From the NCBI RefSeq assembly GCF_907163125.1, contig NZ_OU015319.1, positions 310,001 to 374,000 of the forward strand: a DNA stretch of 64,000 nt. Direction: 5' to 3'. Shown here one piece after another: positions 16,462-24,803 of this stretch (positions within the stretch are counted from its first letter, which is position 1; each line of letters starts with the position of its first letter). The notes under the pieces were generated by a model, which worked only from the letters and a program-made list of their open reading frames with translations, searched no databases and had not been told where the DNA came from. The stretch comes from Cloacibacterium caeni. Its GTDB lineage: Bacteria; Bacteroidota; Bacteroidia; Flavobacteriales; Weeksellaceae. The translations under genes and the position numbers were made by a program.

Positions 16462-16896
16462 ATGTTTTCTAAAGCTTGTGAATACGCTATAAAATCAGTT
16501 ATTTATATAGCACAAGAAGCTCTTGCTGGTAAAAAAACCAATGTAAAACAAATCGCTGAAGCTACAAATGCTCCAGAAGCTTTTGTTGCAAAAATTCTAC
16601 AACCTCTTTCTAAGAAGGGTATATTGACGTCTAATAAAGGAAAACAAGGTGGTTTTTCGGTAGAATTAGACAAGATTGATAAGATTAAACTCATAGAAAT
16701 TGTACTCGCAACAGATGGTCCAGATATTTTAACGAGATGTGCATTTGGTTTAGAAAAATGTACTTCAGAGAAACCTTGTCCTTTTCACGATAAATTCAAA
16801 GGAATAAGGGAAGAATTAAGAGATTCTCTCAGTGAAATATCAGTCTATGATATGGCGCTTAAAACAGAACAAGGCATTGCCTTCTTAAAGAACTAG
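16462..16896 (+). CDS. Rrf2-family (NsrR/IscR-like) Fe-S regulator
   Basis: A 144-residue regulator. The winged helix is at MFSKACEYAIKSVIYIAQEA and TNVKQIAEATNAPEAFVAKI, with the wing at KGKQGGFSVE. Three cysteines (Cys93, Cys100, Cys106 in RCAFGLEKCTSEKPCPF) are spaced as in cluster-binding Rrf2 proteins that sense nitric oxide, iron or redox state. It lies 95 bases upstream of ric, the usual target of NsrR-type regulators, so control of ric by NO or Fe-S damage is the favoured inference. NsrR cannot be distinguished from IscR by sequence here. Confidence 0.9.
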   Translation: MFSKACEYAIKSVIYIAQEALAGKKTNVKQIAEATNAPEAFVAKILQPLSKKGILTSNKGKQGGFSVELDKIDKIKLIEIVLATDGPDILTRCAFGLEKCTSEKPCPFHDKFKGIREELRDSLSEISVYDMALKTEQGIAFLKN

Positions 16897-16961
16897 AGAT
16901 AGTTCTTTTTTTTATTTTTTAAATTTAATTCGGATAAATTTGTCCTATTAAAATATTTTTG

Positions 16962-16969
16962 TATTTTTG
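16962..16969 (+). promoter_or_regulatory. -7 box upstream of ric
   Basis: TATTTTTG about 22 bases before the ric ATG, within a run of A+T-rich sequence that is a plausible Rrf2 operator. Confidence 0.5.
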
Positions 16970-16991
16970 TCTTGTCAAAAAAGAAAAAAAT

Positions 16992-17711
16992 ATGGAAATA
17001 AAAGACAAAACAATAGGCGGAATTGTAGCCGAAGATTTTAGAACAGCAGCTGTATTTAAAAAATACGGAATCGATTTTTGTTGCAAAGGAAATAGAAGTA
17101 TAGAAGAAGTTTGTGCAGTGAAAAAGAAAAATCCAGAAGATATTTATGCAGATTTAGAAAGAGTAACGCAAAATGCAACTCAGAACATCGATTTTAAAGC
17201 TTGGGATTTAGATTTATTGTCAGATTATATCGAGAAAACGCACCACCGTTATGTAGAAGAAAAAACCATTTATCTGCTTCAGTTTTTAGATAAATTAAGA
17301 AGAGTAAAAGGCGATAGATATCCAGAGTTAATTGAAGTTCACGAATTGTTTAAACAATCTGCCGAAGATTTAGGGGCTCACATGAAAAAAGAAGAATTGG
17401 TATTATTCCCATTCATTAGAAACATGGTAGAAGCAAAAAGAAGAGGAGTAGAATTACCAAAACCACATTTTGGCGCAGTAGAAAATCCAATTGAGATGAT
17501 GAAACACGAACACGAAAATGAAGGAGATCGTTTCGAAAAAATAGCCCAACTTTTAAATCAATATACACCACCTTCAGATGCTTGTAACACGCATCAAGTT
17601 ACTTATAAAATGCTTCAGGAATTCGAAGAAAATTTACATACTCATATCCATTTAGAGAATAATATTCTGTTTCCAAAAGCAATTGAATTGCAAAAAGAAT
17701 TGCAAAATTAA
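16992..17711 (+). CDS. ric: Ric/ScdA/YtfE iron-sulfur cluster repair di-iron protein
   Basis: A 239-residue cytoplasmic protein. An N-terminal ScdA_N domain (KTIGGIVAEDFRTAAVFKKY, with Cys30-Cys31 in GIDFCCKGN) is followed by a hemerythrin-like di-iron domain. Ligand His/Glu are visible in KTHHRYVEE (84-85), GAHMKKEE (130), MMKHEHENEGD (172, 174) and LHTHIHLENNILFP (216-220). The family repairs Fe-S clusters damaged by NO or peroxide. The ATG at 16992 is used; the open frame to 16959 adds residues lying over the promoter box. Paired with the Rrf2 gene just upstream. Confidence 0.93.
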   Translation: MEIKDKTIGGIVAEDFRTAAVFKKYGIDFCCKGNRSIEEVCAVKKKNPEDIYADLERVTQNATQNIDFKAWDLDLLSDYIEKTHHRYVEEKTIYLLQFLDKLRRVKGDRYPELIEVHELFKQSAEDLGAHMKKEELVLFPFIRNMVEAKRRGVELPKPHFGAVENPIEMMKHEHENEGDRFEKIAQLLNQYTPPSDACNTHQVTYKMLQEFEENLHTHIHLENNILFPKAIELQKELQN

Positions 17712-17737
17712 ATTCACTTTAATTGTTTTTTCAAAAA

Positions 17738-17769
17738 ATAACCCTAGAAAAACTTCTAGGGTTGTTTTA
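17738..17769. terminator. Terminator between ric and the transketolase C-half gene
   Basis: Stem AACCCTAGAA / TTCTAGGGTT with flanking A and T runs. It lies between convergent genes and could serve both. Confidence 0.8.
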
Positions 17770-17788
17770 TATGGTATGATAAGTTAAA

Positions 17789-18736
17789 TTATCTTGCTAA
17801 AACTCTTTTTACCGCTTTTACTACAGCTTCTGCATCTATTTCGTATTTATGCATTAATTCTGCTGGAGTTCCACTTTCTCCGAAAGTATCATTTACAGCA
17901 ACAAATTCTTGTGGAGTAGGTCTTTTTCTAGATAACATTCCTGCTACAGATTCACCTAAACCACCTAAGTAATTGTGCTCTTCTGCAGTAACAATTTTAC
18001 CCGTTTTTTCTACAGATTTTAGAATAATTTCTTCGTCTAAAGGTTTAATGGTGTGAATATTAATCACTTCACAAGAAATTCCTTCTTTTTCTAATTCTTC
18101 AGCAGCTAGAAGAGATTCCCAAACTAAATGTCCAGTTGCTACAATCGTAACATCTTTTCCTTCTTGAAGTAAAATTCCTTTACCAATTTCGAAAGGCATA
18201 TCTTCTGGAATGAAAACAGGAACTACAGGTCTACCAAATCTTAAATAAACTGGACCTTCATATTCAGCCGCAGCTAGAGTAGCTTGTTTGGTTTGGTTAT
18301 AATCACAAGGATTAATTACAACCATTCCTGGTAACATTTTCATTTGACCAATGTCTTCTAAAACTTGGTGAGTTGCACCGTCTTCTCCTAAAGTTAAACC
18401 AGCGTGAGAAGCAGCAATTTTCACATTTTTATTAGAGTAAGCGATAGATTGACGAACTTGGTCTAAAACTCTAGAAGTAGCAAAGTTAGCAAATGTTCCT
18501 GCGAAAGGAATTTTACCAGCAGTTGCTAAACCCGCAGCAATACCCATCATATTTGCTTCTGCAATACCTGTTTGTACAAATCTTTCTGGAGCTTTTTCTA
18601 TGAATTTCTCCATTTTTAGAGAACCGATTAAGTCAGCACAAAGTGCTACTACATTTGGATTTTTGTCTGCTAACTCAGCTAAACCTGCTCCAAAACCGCT
18701 TCTTGTATCTTTTTTTTCTGTGTATGTAAATTTCAT
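17789..18736 (-). CDS. Transketolase, C-terminal subunit (split enzyme)
   Basis: A 315-residue protein with the transketolase pyrimidine-binding domain (1-170) and C-terminal transketolase domain (190-310). Motifs include ALCADLIGSLKM, GIAEANMMGIAAGLATAGK, LTLGEDGATHQVLEDIG (the TPP aminopyrimidine glutamate) and VNDTFGESGTPAELM. It pairs with the adjacent N-terminal subunit gene (20-base gap); together they make a full transketolase for the non-oxidative pentose phosphate pathway. A two-gene transketolase is normal in many Bacteroidota and archaea, so this is not a broken gene. Confidence 0.93.
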   Translation of the reverse strand: MKFTYTEKKDTRSGFGAGLAELADKNPNVVALCADLIGSLKMEKFIEKAPERFVQTGIAEANMMGIAAGLATAGKIPFAGTFANFATSRVLDQVRQSIAYSNKNVKIAASHAGLTLGEDGATHQVLEDIGQMKMLPGMVVINPCDYNQTKQATLAAAEYEGPVYLRFGRPVVPVFIPEDMPFEIGKGILLQEGKDVTIVATGHLVWESLLAAEELEKEGISCEVINIHTIKPLDEEIILKSVEKTGKIVTAEEHNYLGGLGESVAGMLSRKRPTPQEFVAVNDTFGESGTPAELMHKYEIDAEAVVKAVKRVLAR

Positions 18737-18756
18737 GTGTATTAAATTTAGAAGAA

Positions 18757-19608
18757 TTAATAATCTGCTTCGGTTTCTACATAAAGTTGAGAAAGAGCGC
18801 TTTCTAACTGAGCATCATTCGGAGCTTTTCCGTGCCAAGAGTGAGAACCCATCATAAAATCTACACCTTGTCCCATTTCTGTATGAAGAATGATGGCCAC
18901 TGGTTTTCCGTTTCCTGTTTTAGATTTTGCATGTTCTAAAACTGCTATTACCGCTTCTAAATCGTTGCCGTTTTTCTCTTCTAAAACTTCCCAACCGAAA
19001 GCTCTTAATTTAGCATTTAAATCTCCTAGAGATAATACATCATCTGTATCACCATCGATTTGTCTTCCGTTATAATCTATTGTAGAAATTAAGTTGTCTA
19101 CTTTTTTAGCAGCAGCAAACATTAATGCTTCCCAGATTTGTCCTTCTTGTAATTCTCCATCTCCATGAAGTGTGTACACTAAAGATGAATCTCCATCTAA
19201 TTTTTTAGCTAAAGCTACTCCTATTCCTACAGATAAACCTTGGCCAAGAGAGCCAGAACTCATTCTGATGCCTTCTAAATGTTCGTGTGTAGTTGGGTGA
19301 CCTTGCAATCTAGAATTTAATTTTCTAAAAGTAGAAAGTTCAGAAATTGGGAAAAAACCGTTTCTTGCTAATGTAGAATAGAAAACGGGAGAAATGTGAC
19401 CGTTAGAAAGGTAGAAATGATCTTCTCCTTTTCCTTCCATAGAGAAAGGGAGTTTGTAGTTCATTACTTTGCCATAAAGCGCTGTAAAGTATTCTACACA
19501 GCCAAGACTTCCACCTGGGTGTCCTGAATTTACGGCATGAACCATTCTTAAAATGTCTCTTCTGATTTGTGTTGCCTGAGCTTTTAACTCTTCAATAGAT
19601 TTACTCAT
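18757..19608 (-). CDS. Transketolase, N-terminal subunit (split enzyme)
   Basis: A 283-residue thiamine-diphosphate-binding half. Visible are the transketolase signature RMVHAVNSGHPGGSLGCVEY (about 21-40), the TPP motif GDGELQEGQIWEA (about 150-162) with the Mg-binding DYNGRQIDG, and substrate-site His residues (SNGHISP). It is encoded first in the pair and expressed from the promoter box near 19629. It is non-functional alone and requires the C-half encoded immediately downstream. Confidence 0.93.
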   Translation of the reverse strand: MSKSIEELKAQATQIRRDILRMVHAVNSGHPGGSLGCVEYFTALYGKVMNYKLPFSMEGKGEDHFYLSNGHISPVFYSTLARNGFFPISELSTFRKLNSRLQGHPTTHEHLEGIRMSSGSLGQGLSVGIGVALAKKLDGDSSLVYTLHGDGELQEGQIWEALMFAAAKKVDNLISTIDYNGRQIDGDTDDVLSLGDLNAKLRAFGWEVLEEKNGNDLEAVIAVLEHAKSKTGNGKPVAIILHTEMGQGVDFMMGSHSWHGKAPNDAQLESALSQLYVETEADY

Positions 19609-19628
19609 GATTTATAAAATAAGTTTTG

Positions 19629-19636
19629 CAAATTTA
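19629..19636 (-). promoter_or_regulatory. -7 box for the transketolase operon
   Basis: TAAATTTG on the minus strand, about 20 bases before the N-subunit start. Confidence 0.55.
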
Positions 19637-19693
19637 CTAAATTTAAGGGGCATGAAAGAATTAAAAATGAAAAGATTTCTTACTTTTTGAAAT

Positions 19694-19726
19694 AAAAAAA
19701 TTCGGCAATGATTTACCGAATTTTTT
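19694..19726 (-). terminator. Terminator after the sodium:solute symporter gene
   Basis: Stem AAATTCGG / CCGAATTT with loop CAATGATTTA and a flanking A/T run, just beyond the stop at 19732. Confidence 0.75.
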
Positions 19727-19731
19727 AAAAT

Positions 19732-21189
19732 TTATTTCTTTCTGATGAGCCAAAGTCCTAAAAAGGTGATGATGCCGTTAATAATTAAGACTTCTATTCC
19801 TATTTGGTAGGCGTATTCTGCTTTTTCTAGATAAGTGCTTAGTGCATAAGTGATAATGGGCGCCGCTAAACAAACCCAAAGTGTCAATTTATCTTTAATC
19901 TGATGTTTGGTCAGAATTCCAAATGCGAATAAGCCAAGAAGTGGACCATAAGTATATCCTGCGATTTTTAGAATTAAGCCAATGATGGATTTGTCATTGA
20001 TAACTTTAAAAATAATAACTAAAATCAAGAAAATTAAAGTAAACGTTAGGTGAACTATTTTTCTGGTTTTAGAATTTTCAAGTTCTGATTTTTGATTTCT
20101 GTTGATGCCTAAAATATCAATACAAAAAGAAGAAGTAAGTGCTGTAATTGCACCATCTGCAGAAGGAAAAAGCGCAGAAATAAGTCCAATAATGAAAACC
20201 ACGCCAATAATGGGTGACATTTTTTGAAACGCTAAAATAGGATATAAATCGTCTCCTTTTGCATCTACACCAATTTGAGCAGCGTACATATAAAGAAGTC
20301 CGCCCATAAAAAGGAAAATGAAATTTACAATCACCATAACCACCGAAAAAGTGAACATGTTTTTCTGTGAATTTCCTAATTTTTCGATGGAAATATTTTT
20401 TTGCATCATTTCTTGGTCAAGACCTGTCATAGAAATGGTAATGAACATTCCTCCGAGAATTGATTTTAAGAAAAAATCTTTAGAATTAATATCTAAAACA
20501 AACATATTATCATAACCCAAACCTTGAAATTGAGACCAAGTTTCGCCAATTCCTAAATTCATTTTGGTAAGAATATAACCTACAGTAATAAGCAACGCTC
20601 CTAACATGAAAACGGTCTGCAAAGTGTCTGTCCAAACGATAGTTTTCACGCCACCTTTAAAAGTATAAGCTAAAATCATTAATAAAATAGCGACAGAAAT
20701 GGCAACAAAACTCCAAGAAATATCGGTAGCTTTAGTAATATCATTATGGAAAATAAGCAAGTCTAAAATGTTGATAACCAAATATAAACGAGCAGTGGCG
20801 CCTAAAGTTCTAGAAATAATGAAAAAGATAGCGCCAGTTTGGTAAGAATTAAACCCAAATCTTTCGTTGAGGTAAGTGTAAATAGAAGTAAGTTTCAGTT
20901 TGTAATACAAAGGAAGTAAGACAAATGCCACTACAAAATATCCTAAAAAATAACCTAAGACTACTTGAAAATAAGTAAAACCACCTGTTCCTACCGTTCC
21001 AGGAACCGACACAAATGTTACTCCAGAAAGGGAAGTGCCAATCATTCCAAAAGCTACTAAAAGCCAGTTAGAATTTTTATTTCCTATAAAAAATGTTTGG
21101 TTATTTGCATTTCTAGAAGTGTAGTAAGAAACGCCAAGTAGCGCCAGAAAATAAACGGATAAAATTACTCCTACAAAAACTGGATTCAT
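19732..21189 (-). CDS. Sodium:solute symporter (SSS family)
   Basis: A 485-residue inner-membrane protein with about 13 hydrophobic helices. SSS features: SYYTSRNANNQTFFIGNKNSNW after TM1, then the sodium-site region GMIGTSLSGVTFVSVPG (about 52-68), and SALFPSADGAITALTSSF late in the core. It couples Na+ influx to uptake of an organic solute; proline, sugars and pantothenate are family substrates, and the substrate here is undetermined. Monocistronic, with a clear promoter box at 21210 and a terminator at its 3' end. Confidence 0.9.
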   Translation of the reverse strand: MNPVFVGVILSVYFLALLGVSYYTSRNANNQTFFIGNKNSNWLLVAFGMIGTSLSGVTFVSVPGTVGTGGFTYFQVVLGYFLGYFVVAFVLLPLYYKLKLTSIYTYLNERFGFNSYQTGAIFFIISRTLGATARLYLVINILDLLIFHNDITKATDISWSFVAISVAILLMILAYTFKGGVKTIVWTDTLQTVFMLGALLITVGYILTKMNLGIGETWSQFQGLGYDNMFVLDINSKDFFLKSILGGMFITISMTGLDQEMMQKNISIEKLGNSQKNMFTFSVVMVIVNFIFLFMGGLLYMYAAQIGVDAKGDDLYPILAFQKMSPIIGVVFIIGLISALFPSADGAITALTSSFCIDILGINRNQKSELENSKTRKIVHLTFTLIFLILVIIFKVINDKSIIGLILKIAGYTYGPLLGLFAFGILTKHQIKDKLTLWVCLAAPIITYALSTYLEKAEYAYQIGIEVLIINGIITFLGLWLIRKK

Positions 21190-21209
21190 TGATTTGATTT
21201 TAAGTTGAG

Positions 21210-21217
21210 CAAATATA
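21210..21217 (-). promoter_or_regulatory. -7 box for the symporter gene
   Basis: TATATTTG on the minus strand, an excellent TAnnTTTG match, about 20 bases before the ATG. Confidence 0.6.
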
Positions 21218-21258
21218 GTTTTTTTAGCGTTTTCAGAAAGTTATTTCAAGGAAAGATT

Positions 21259-22659
21259 TTAAGATTTCATATTATCGCCATCTCTGAAATGAAGTCTTCT
21301 AAAAACAAAACCAGACAAAATGGTGAGAATTCCCATCACCAAAAAAGTGTATCGAAATGCATTGTGAATATTTCCTTTGATAAGTTGCGTATCACCTTCA
21401 AAAAGTTTTAAAATGATTAAACCAAATGCAATTCCAAATCCTATGGCAATTTGTTGATTTACAGAAATTAAAGAGTTTCCACTACTCGTGTGACTATCTC
21501 GTAAATCCGAAATAGAAATAGTATTCATAGAGGTAAATTGAATAGAATTAAAAAATCCTAAAACCAAAATTAAAGGAATAAACCAATAAATAGACGTATT
21601 AATTCCAGGGATTGCCATTAAACAAATGAGTGTGCCAATAAGAAAAGTGTTGAACATCAATGTTTTTCGGTAACCAAAACGATTCAGGATTTTAATAACG
21701 GCAGATTTTCCAAACATGGCTGTAATCGCCATAGGTGCTACAATCCAGCCAGAAACTACTGCAGATTGTCCGTAAGCAATTTGAATCATCAAAGGAATTA
21801 ATAACGGAATTGAGCTTATGCCTAATCTCGTCGCTAGATTTCCTAAAAATCCTACTCTGAAGGTTCTTACCATGAATAATTCTAAAGGAAAAATGGGATT
21901 TTCTTCTTTTTTGGCGTGTCTGTAATAGAGATAAATAAAAATAAAACCCATTAAAAATACCAACAGAACAGGAGTTATATTTTTAGCGTTTCCCATCCAT
22001 TCTAGTGAGATGGAAAGCAACAAAGATGCGGCTGCAAAAAATAGAAAACCTTTAAAATCAAAATCTATGATTTTAGAAAAATAATTTGGCATATATTTTA
22101 CACTCAGCACAATTCCTAAAATTCCAATTGGTAGATTTATTAAAAATATCCAATGCCAAGAAAGATAATCTACCATATAACCTCCAATTAATGGACCGAG
22201 AACTGGGCCAATTAAAGCGGGAATAATAGCAAAATTCATCGCTTTAAGTAATTCACTTTTGTCAAAAGTTTTGATAAGTGCTAATTTACCAACTGGTGTC
22301 ATTAAACTTCCTCCAATTCCTTGTATTACCCTCGCAATCACCAAAAAAGTTAAGTTTGGGGAAAGTGAACACAAAAGAGAACCTAAACTGAATAGGATTA
22401 AAGAAATAATAAATACTTTTTTCGTCCCGAATTTATCTGCCAAAAAACCACTTACAGGCATAAATAAAGCCAATGTCAAAACATAACTGATAATGGCATT
22501 TTGCATATTGAGCGGTGACTCGTTTAAATCTTTTGCAATAGATGGTAGAGAGGTGTTGAGAATAGTAGAGTCTAGCATTTGCATAAAAATAGCAGTAGCC
22601 AATATTAATGGAAGAATTTTTTTGGTGGTTTCTATATTTTCAATCTGTGATGTTTTCAT
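21259..22659 (-). CDS. MFS multidrug efflux transporter (DHA2/EmrB-QacA type)
   Basis: A 466-residue protein with about 14 membrane helices, as expected for drug:H+ antiporter-2 proteins. Motif A is seen as GFLADKFGTKKVF (about 71-83), motif C-like as GPVLGPLIGGYMVDYLSWHWIF (about 153-174), and motif D1 near the start as MQMLDSTILNTSLP. It probably exports toxic organic compounds. No HlyD/EmrA adaptor or outer-membrane channel gene is adjacent, so it may act alone in the inner membrane. The start lies 5 bases after a TAAATTTG box, giving an almost leaderless transcript. Confidence 0.9.
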   Translation of the reverse strand: MKTSQIENIETTKKILPLILATAIFMQMLDSTILNTSLPSIAKDLNESPLNMQNAIISYVLTLALFMPVSGFLADKFGTKKVFIISLILFSLGSLLCSLSPNLTFLVIARVIQGIGGSLMTPVGKLALIKTFDKSELLKAMNFAIIPALIGPVLGPLIGGYMVDYLSWHWIFLINLPIGILGIVLSVKYMPNYFSKIIDFDFKGFLFFAAASLLLSISLEWMGNAKNITPVLLVFLMGFIFIYLYYRHAKKEENPIFPLELFMVRTFRVGFLGNLATRLGISSIPLLIPLMIQIAYGQSAVVSGWIVAPMAITAMFGKSAVIKILNRFGYRKTLMFNTFLIGTLICLMAIPGINTSIYWFIPLILVLGFFNSIQFTSMNTISISDLRDSHTSSGNSLISVNQQIAIGFGIAFGLIILKLFEGDTQLIKGNIHNAFRYTFLVMGILTILSGFVFRRLHFRDGDNMKS

Positions 22660-22664
22660 TTCAT

Positions 22665-22672
22665 CAAATTTA
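22665..22672 (-). promoter_or_regulatory. -7 box for the MFS transporter gene
   Basis: TAAATTTG on the minus strand, ending 5 bases before the ATG. If used, the 5' leader would be nearly absent. Confidence 0.45.
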
Positions 22673-22679
22673 CAAAAAA

Positions 22680-22704
22680 TAAAACCTGCAAATTTGCAGG
22701 TTTT
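22680..22704 (-). terminator. Terminator after aguA
   Basis: Stem AAAACCTGCAAA / TTTGCAGGTTTT, immediately beyond the aguA stop codon. Confidence 0.75.
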
Positions 22705-22710
22705 GATAGT

Positions 22711-23766
22711 TTATACTAATGGTTCTTGTTGGCTTAAACAATGAAAACTGCCTAATCCCCAAATAATTTCTGTGGAATCTATACCTACTACTTTTCTTTC
22801 TGGGAAACATTTTTGGATGATTTCTAATGCTTTTTCGTCTTTCTCACATCTATAAGTTGGTACAATAACGTGCTTGTTCGAGATGTAAAAATTAGCATAA
22901 GAAGCTGGCAATCTTTGGTCTTCCCAAATTACAGGATCTGGCATTGGCAATTCAATAATATTTAAAGGAGAGCCATCTAAAAGTTTCATTTCTTGCAATT
23001 CTCTGAGGTTGGTTTGCAAGATTTCGTAGTTTTCGTCTTCTGGATTGTCTTCTACAACGGTAAGAACGGTATTTTCATTCACAAAACGAACGGTGTCATC
23101 AATATGTCCATCAGTGTCATCACCAATAATTCCGTCACTTACCCAAAGAACTTGCTCTTGTCCGTAATAATTTTTCAGATATTCTTCAATTTCTTCTTTT
23201 GAAAGATGAGGATTTCTATTTTTATTCAAAAGACAAGATTTTGATGTCAAAATAGTGCCTTTTCCGTTAAATTCTACGCTTCCACCTTCCATTACGATTC
23301 CTGGATGAAAAACAGGAATGTCAAATTCTTTACCAATTTTTGTAGGAATTACATCATCCAAATCAAACGGAGGATATTTGTTTCCCCAAGCATTATAACC
23401 CCAATCTACGATTGCTTTTTCTGGTTCTTCACCATTTTTATTAATCAAAAAAGCGGGACCGTGATCTCTGCACCATGCATCGTTGGTTTCGTGGAAATAG
23501 AATTCAATATTTTCGAGATTTGCACCAGCTTGCATGATACAATCCATAGCAAATTTTCTCATTTCCTCGTCTTTTACATTAATTCTCACGAATTCGTCTT
23601 CGGAAAGAATTTTAATAAATTGACAGTAATAAGGATAAATTTCTTCTAATTTACCTGGCCAAGATTCTTCCTTATGAGGCCAAGAAAGCCAAGTAGCATC
23701 GTGTTCTTCCCATTCTGCTGGGAAAACGTAGCCTTGTGATTTTGGAGTTTTTGTTAGATCAATCAT
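22711..23766 (-). CDS. aguA: Agmatine deiminase
   Basis: A 351-residue PPAD-fold (guanidino-group modifying) enzyme converting agmatine to N-carbamoylputrescine and ammonia. N-terminal FPAEWEEHDATWLSWPH, central DHGPAFLIN, VMEGGSVEFNGKGTIL and DDTDGHIDDTVRF (catalytic Asp/His), and the C-terminal nucleophile Cys343 in GSFHCLSQQEP are all present. It is the second gene of the pair with aguB, overlapping it by one base at 23766, so the two consecutive pathway steps are co-translated. Putrescine is the pathway end product. Confidence 0.95.
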   Translation of the reverse strand: MIDLTKTPKSQGYVFPAEWEEHDATWLSWPHKEESWPGKLEEIYPYYCQFIKILSEDEFVRINVKDEEMRKFAMDCIMQAGANLENIEFYFHETNDAWCRDHGPAFLINKNGEEPEKAIVDWGYNAWGNKYPPFDLDDVIPTKIGKEFDIPVFHPGIVMEGGSVEFNGKGTILTSKSCLLNKNRNPHLSKEEIEEYLKNYYGQEQVLWVSDGIIGDDTDGHIDDTVRFVNENTVLTVVEDNPEDENYEILQTNLRELQEMKLLDGSPLNIIELPMPDPVIWEDQRLPASYANFYISNKHVIVPTYRCEKDEKALEIIQKCFPERKVVGIDSTEIIWGLGSFHCLSQQEPLV

Positions 23767-24641
23767 TAATCTTCGTCAATAAATCTTTTGGTGATAGGGC
23801 TGTAAGTTTCAATTCTTCTGTCTCTCAGGAAAGGCCAGTGTTTACGGAAATAATCAGTTTGAGATAAATCTAATTCAGTAACTACTACTTCTTCTTGGTC
23901 GTGAGATGCGAGATACAATAATTTACCTTGAGCATTAGCAACGAAACTTCCGCCCCAGAATTTCATAGCGCCATCTTGCTCAAAACCTACTCGGTTTACA
24001 GAAACTACAGGAACTCCATTTGCAACAGCATGACTTCTTTGTATGGTTTGCCAAGCGTTGTATTGGTCTTGGTTGGTTTCTTCGTCTTGGTCTGTTGCCC
24101 AACCAATTGCAGTAGGGTAGAACATAATATCAGCTCCCATCAATGCGGTGATTCTGGAAGCTTCTGGATACCATTGATCCCAACAAATTAAAACACCAAT
24201 TTTCGCAAATTTGGTTTGAAAAACTTTATAACCTAAATCTCCAGGCGTGAAATAGAATTTTTCGTAAAAAGCTGGATCATCTGGAATGTGCATTTTGCGG
24301 TATTTTCCAAGATAAGTTCCGTCTGCATCTAAAATTGCGGTAGTGTTGTGGTACAAACCTTGCGCTCTTTTCTCGAAAAGTGAAGCGATGATTACCACGC
24401 CTAATTCTTTGGCAACTTCACTCAAAGCATTGGTAGAAGGTCCAGGAATGGCTTCTGCTAAATCAAAATTGTCATAATCTTCTACATCACAAAAATAAAG
24501 CGATGTAAAAAGTTCTTGCAAACAAACAATTTGAGCACCTTTTGCAGCAGCTTCTCTTACTTTTTCGATGGCTTTTTGCAGATTTTCGTTTTTATCTTTT
24601 ACACAGGTCATTTGTACTGTGCCTACTTTTACTTTTGACAT
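23766..24641 (-). CDS. aguB: N-carbamoylputrescine amidase
   Basis: A 291-residue nitrilase-superfamily enzyme hydrolysing N-carbamoylputrescine to putrescine, CO2 and ammonia. The catalytic triad is visible: Glu43 in LQELFTSLYF, Lys116 in KYRKMHIPDDPAFYEKFYF and Cys153 in LICWDQWYPEASR. It is first in the two-gene operon with aguA. No arginine decarboxylase gene lies in the window, so agmatine is made elsewhere or taken up. A TATTTTTG box lies about 40 bases upstream. Confidence 0.95.
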   Translation of the reverse strand: MSKVKVGTVQMTCVKDKNENLQKAIEKVREAAAKGAQIVCLQELFTSLYFCDVEDYDNFDLAEAIPGPSTNALSEVAKELGVVIIASLFEKRAQGLYHNTTAILDADGTYLGKYRKMHIPDDPAFYEKFYFTPGDLGYKVFQTKFAKIGVLICWDQWYPEASRITALMGADIMFYPTAIGWATDQDEETNQDQYNAWQTIQRSHAVANGVPVVSVNRVGFEQDGAMKFWGGSFVANAQGKLLYLASHDQEEVVVTELDLSQTDYFRKHWPFLRDRRIETYSPITKRFIDED

Positions 24642-24683
24642 TTTTTGGAATTTTTAAATTTCTATTTTGATACAAATTCTATG

Positions 24684-24691
24684 CAAAAATA
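24684..24691 (-). promoter_or_regulatory. -7 box for the aguB-aguA operon
   Basis: TATTTTTG on the minus strand, followed by CATAGAATTTG, about 42 bases before the aguB ATG. Confidence 0.5.
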
Positions 24692-24741
24692 TGATTTTTT
24701 TAATGCTTAATCAAATTGTGGTTTTTAGTCTTACAAATTAC

Positions 24742-24774
24742 AAAAAAGCCTGCCCTAATTTTAGAACAGACTTC
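24742..24774 (-). terminator. Terminator after asnB
   Basis: On the minus strand AAGTCTG / CAGGCTT (one G-U pair) with an A+T-rich loop, followed by a T run. Confidence 0.65.
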
Positions 24775-24803
24775 TCTTCATATCAAATTTTGAATAACAA
24801 TTT

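Noticed and set aside
17789-19608. Transketolase broken by frameshift
   Set aside because: Both halves have proper starts and stops and the pair is the usual two-subunit form in this group.
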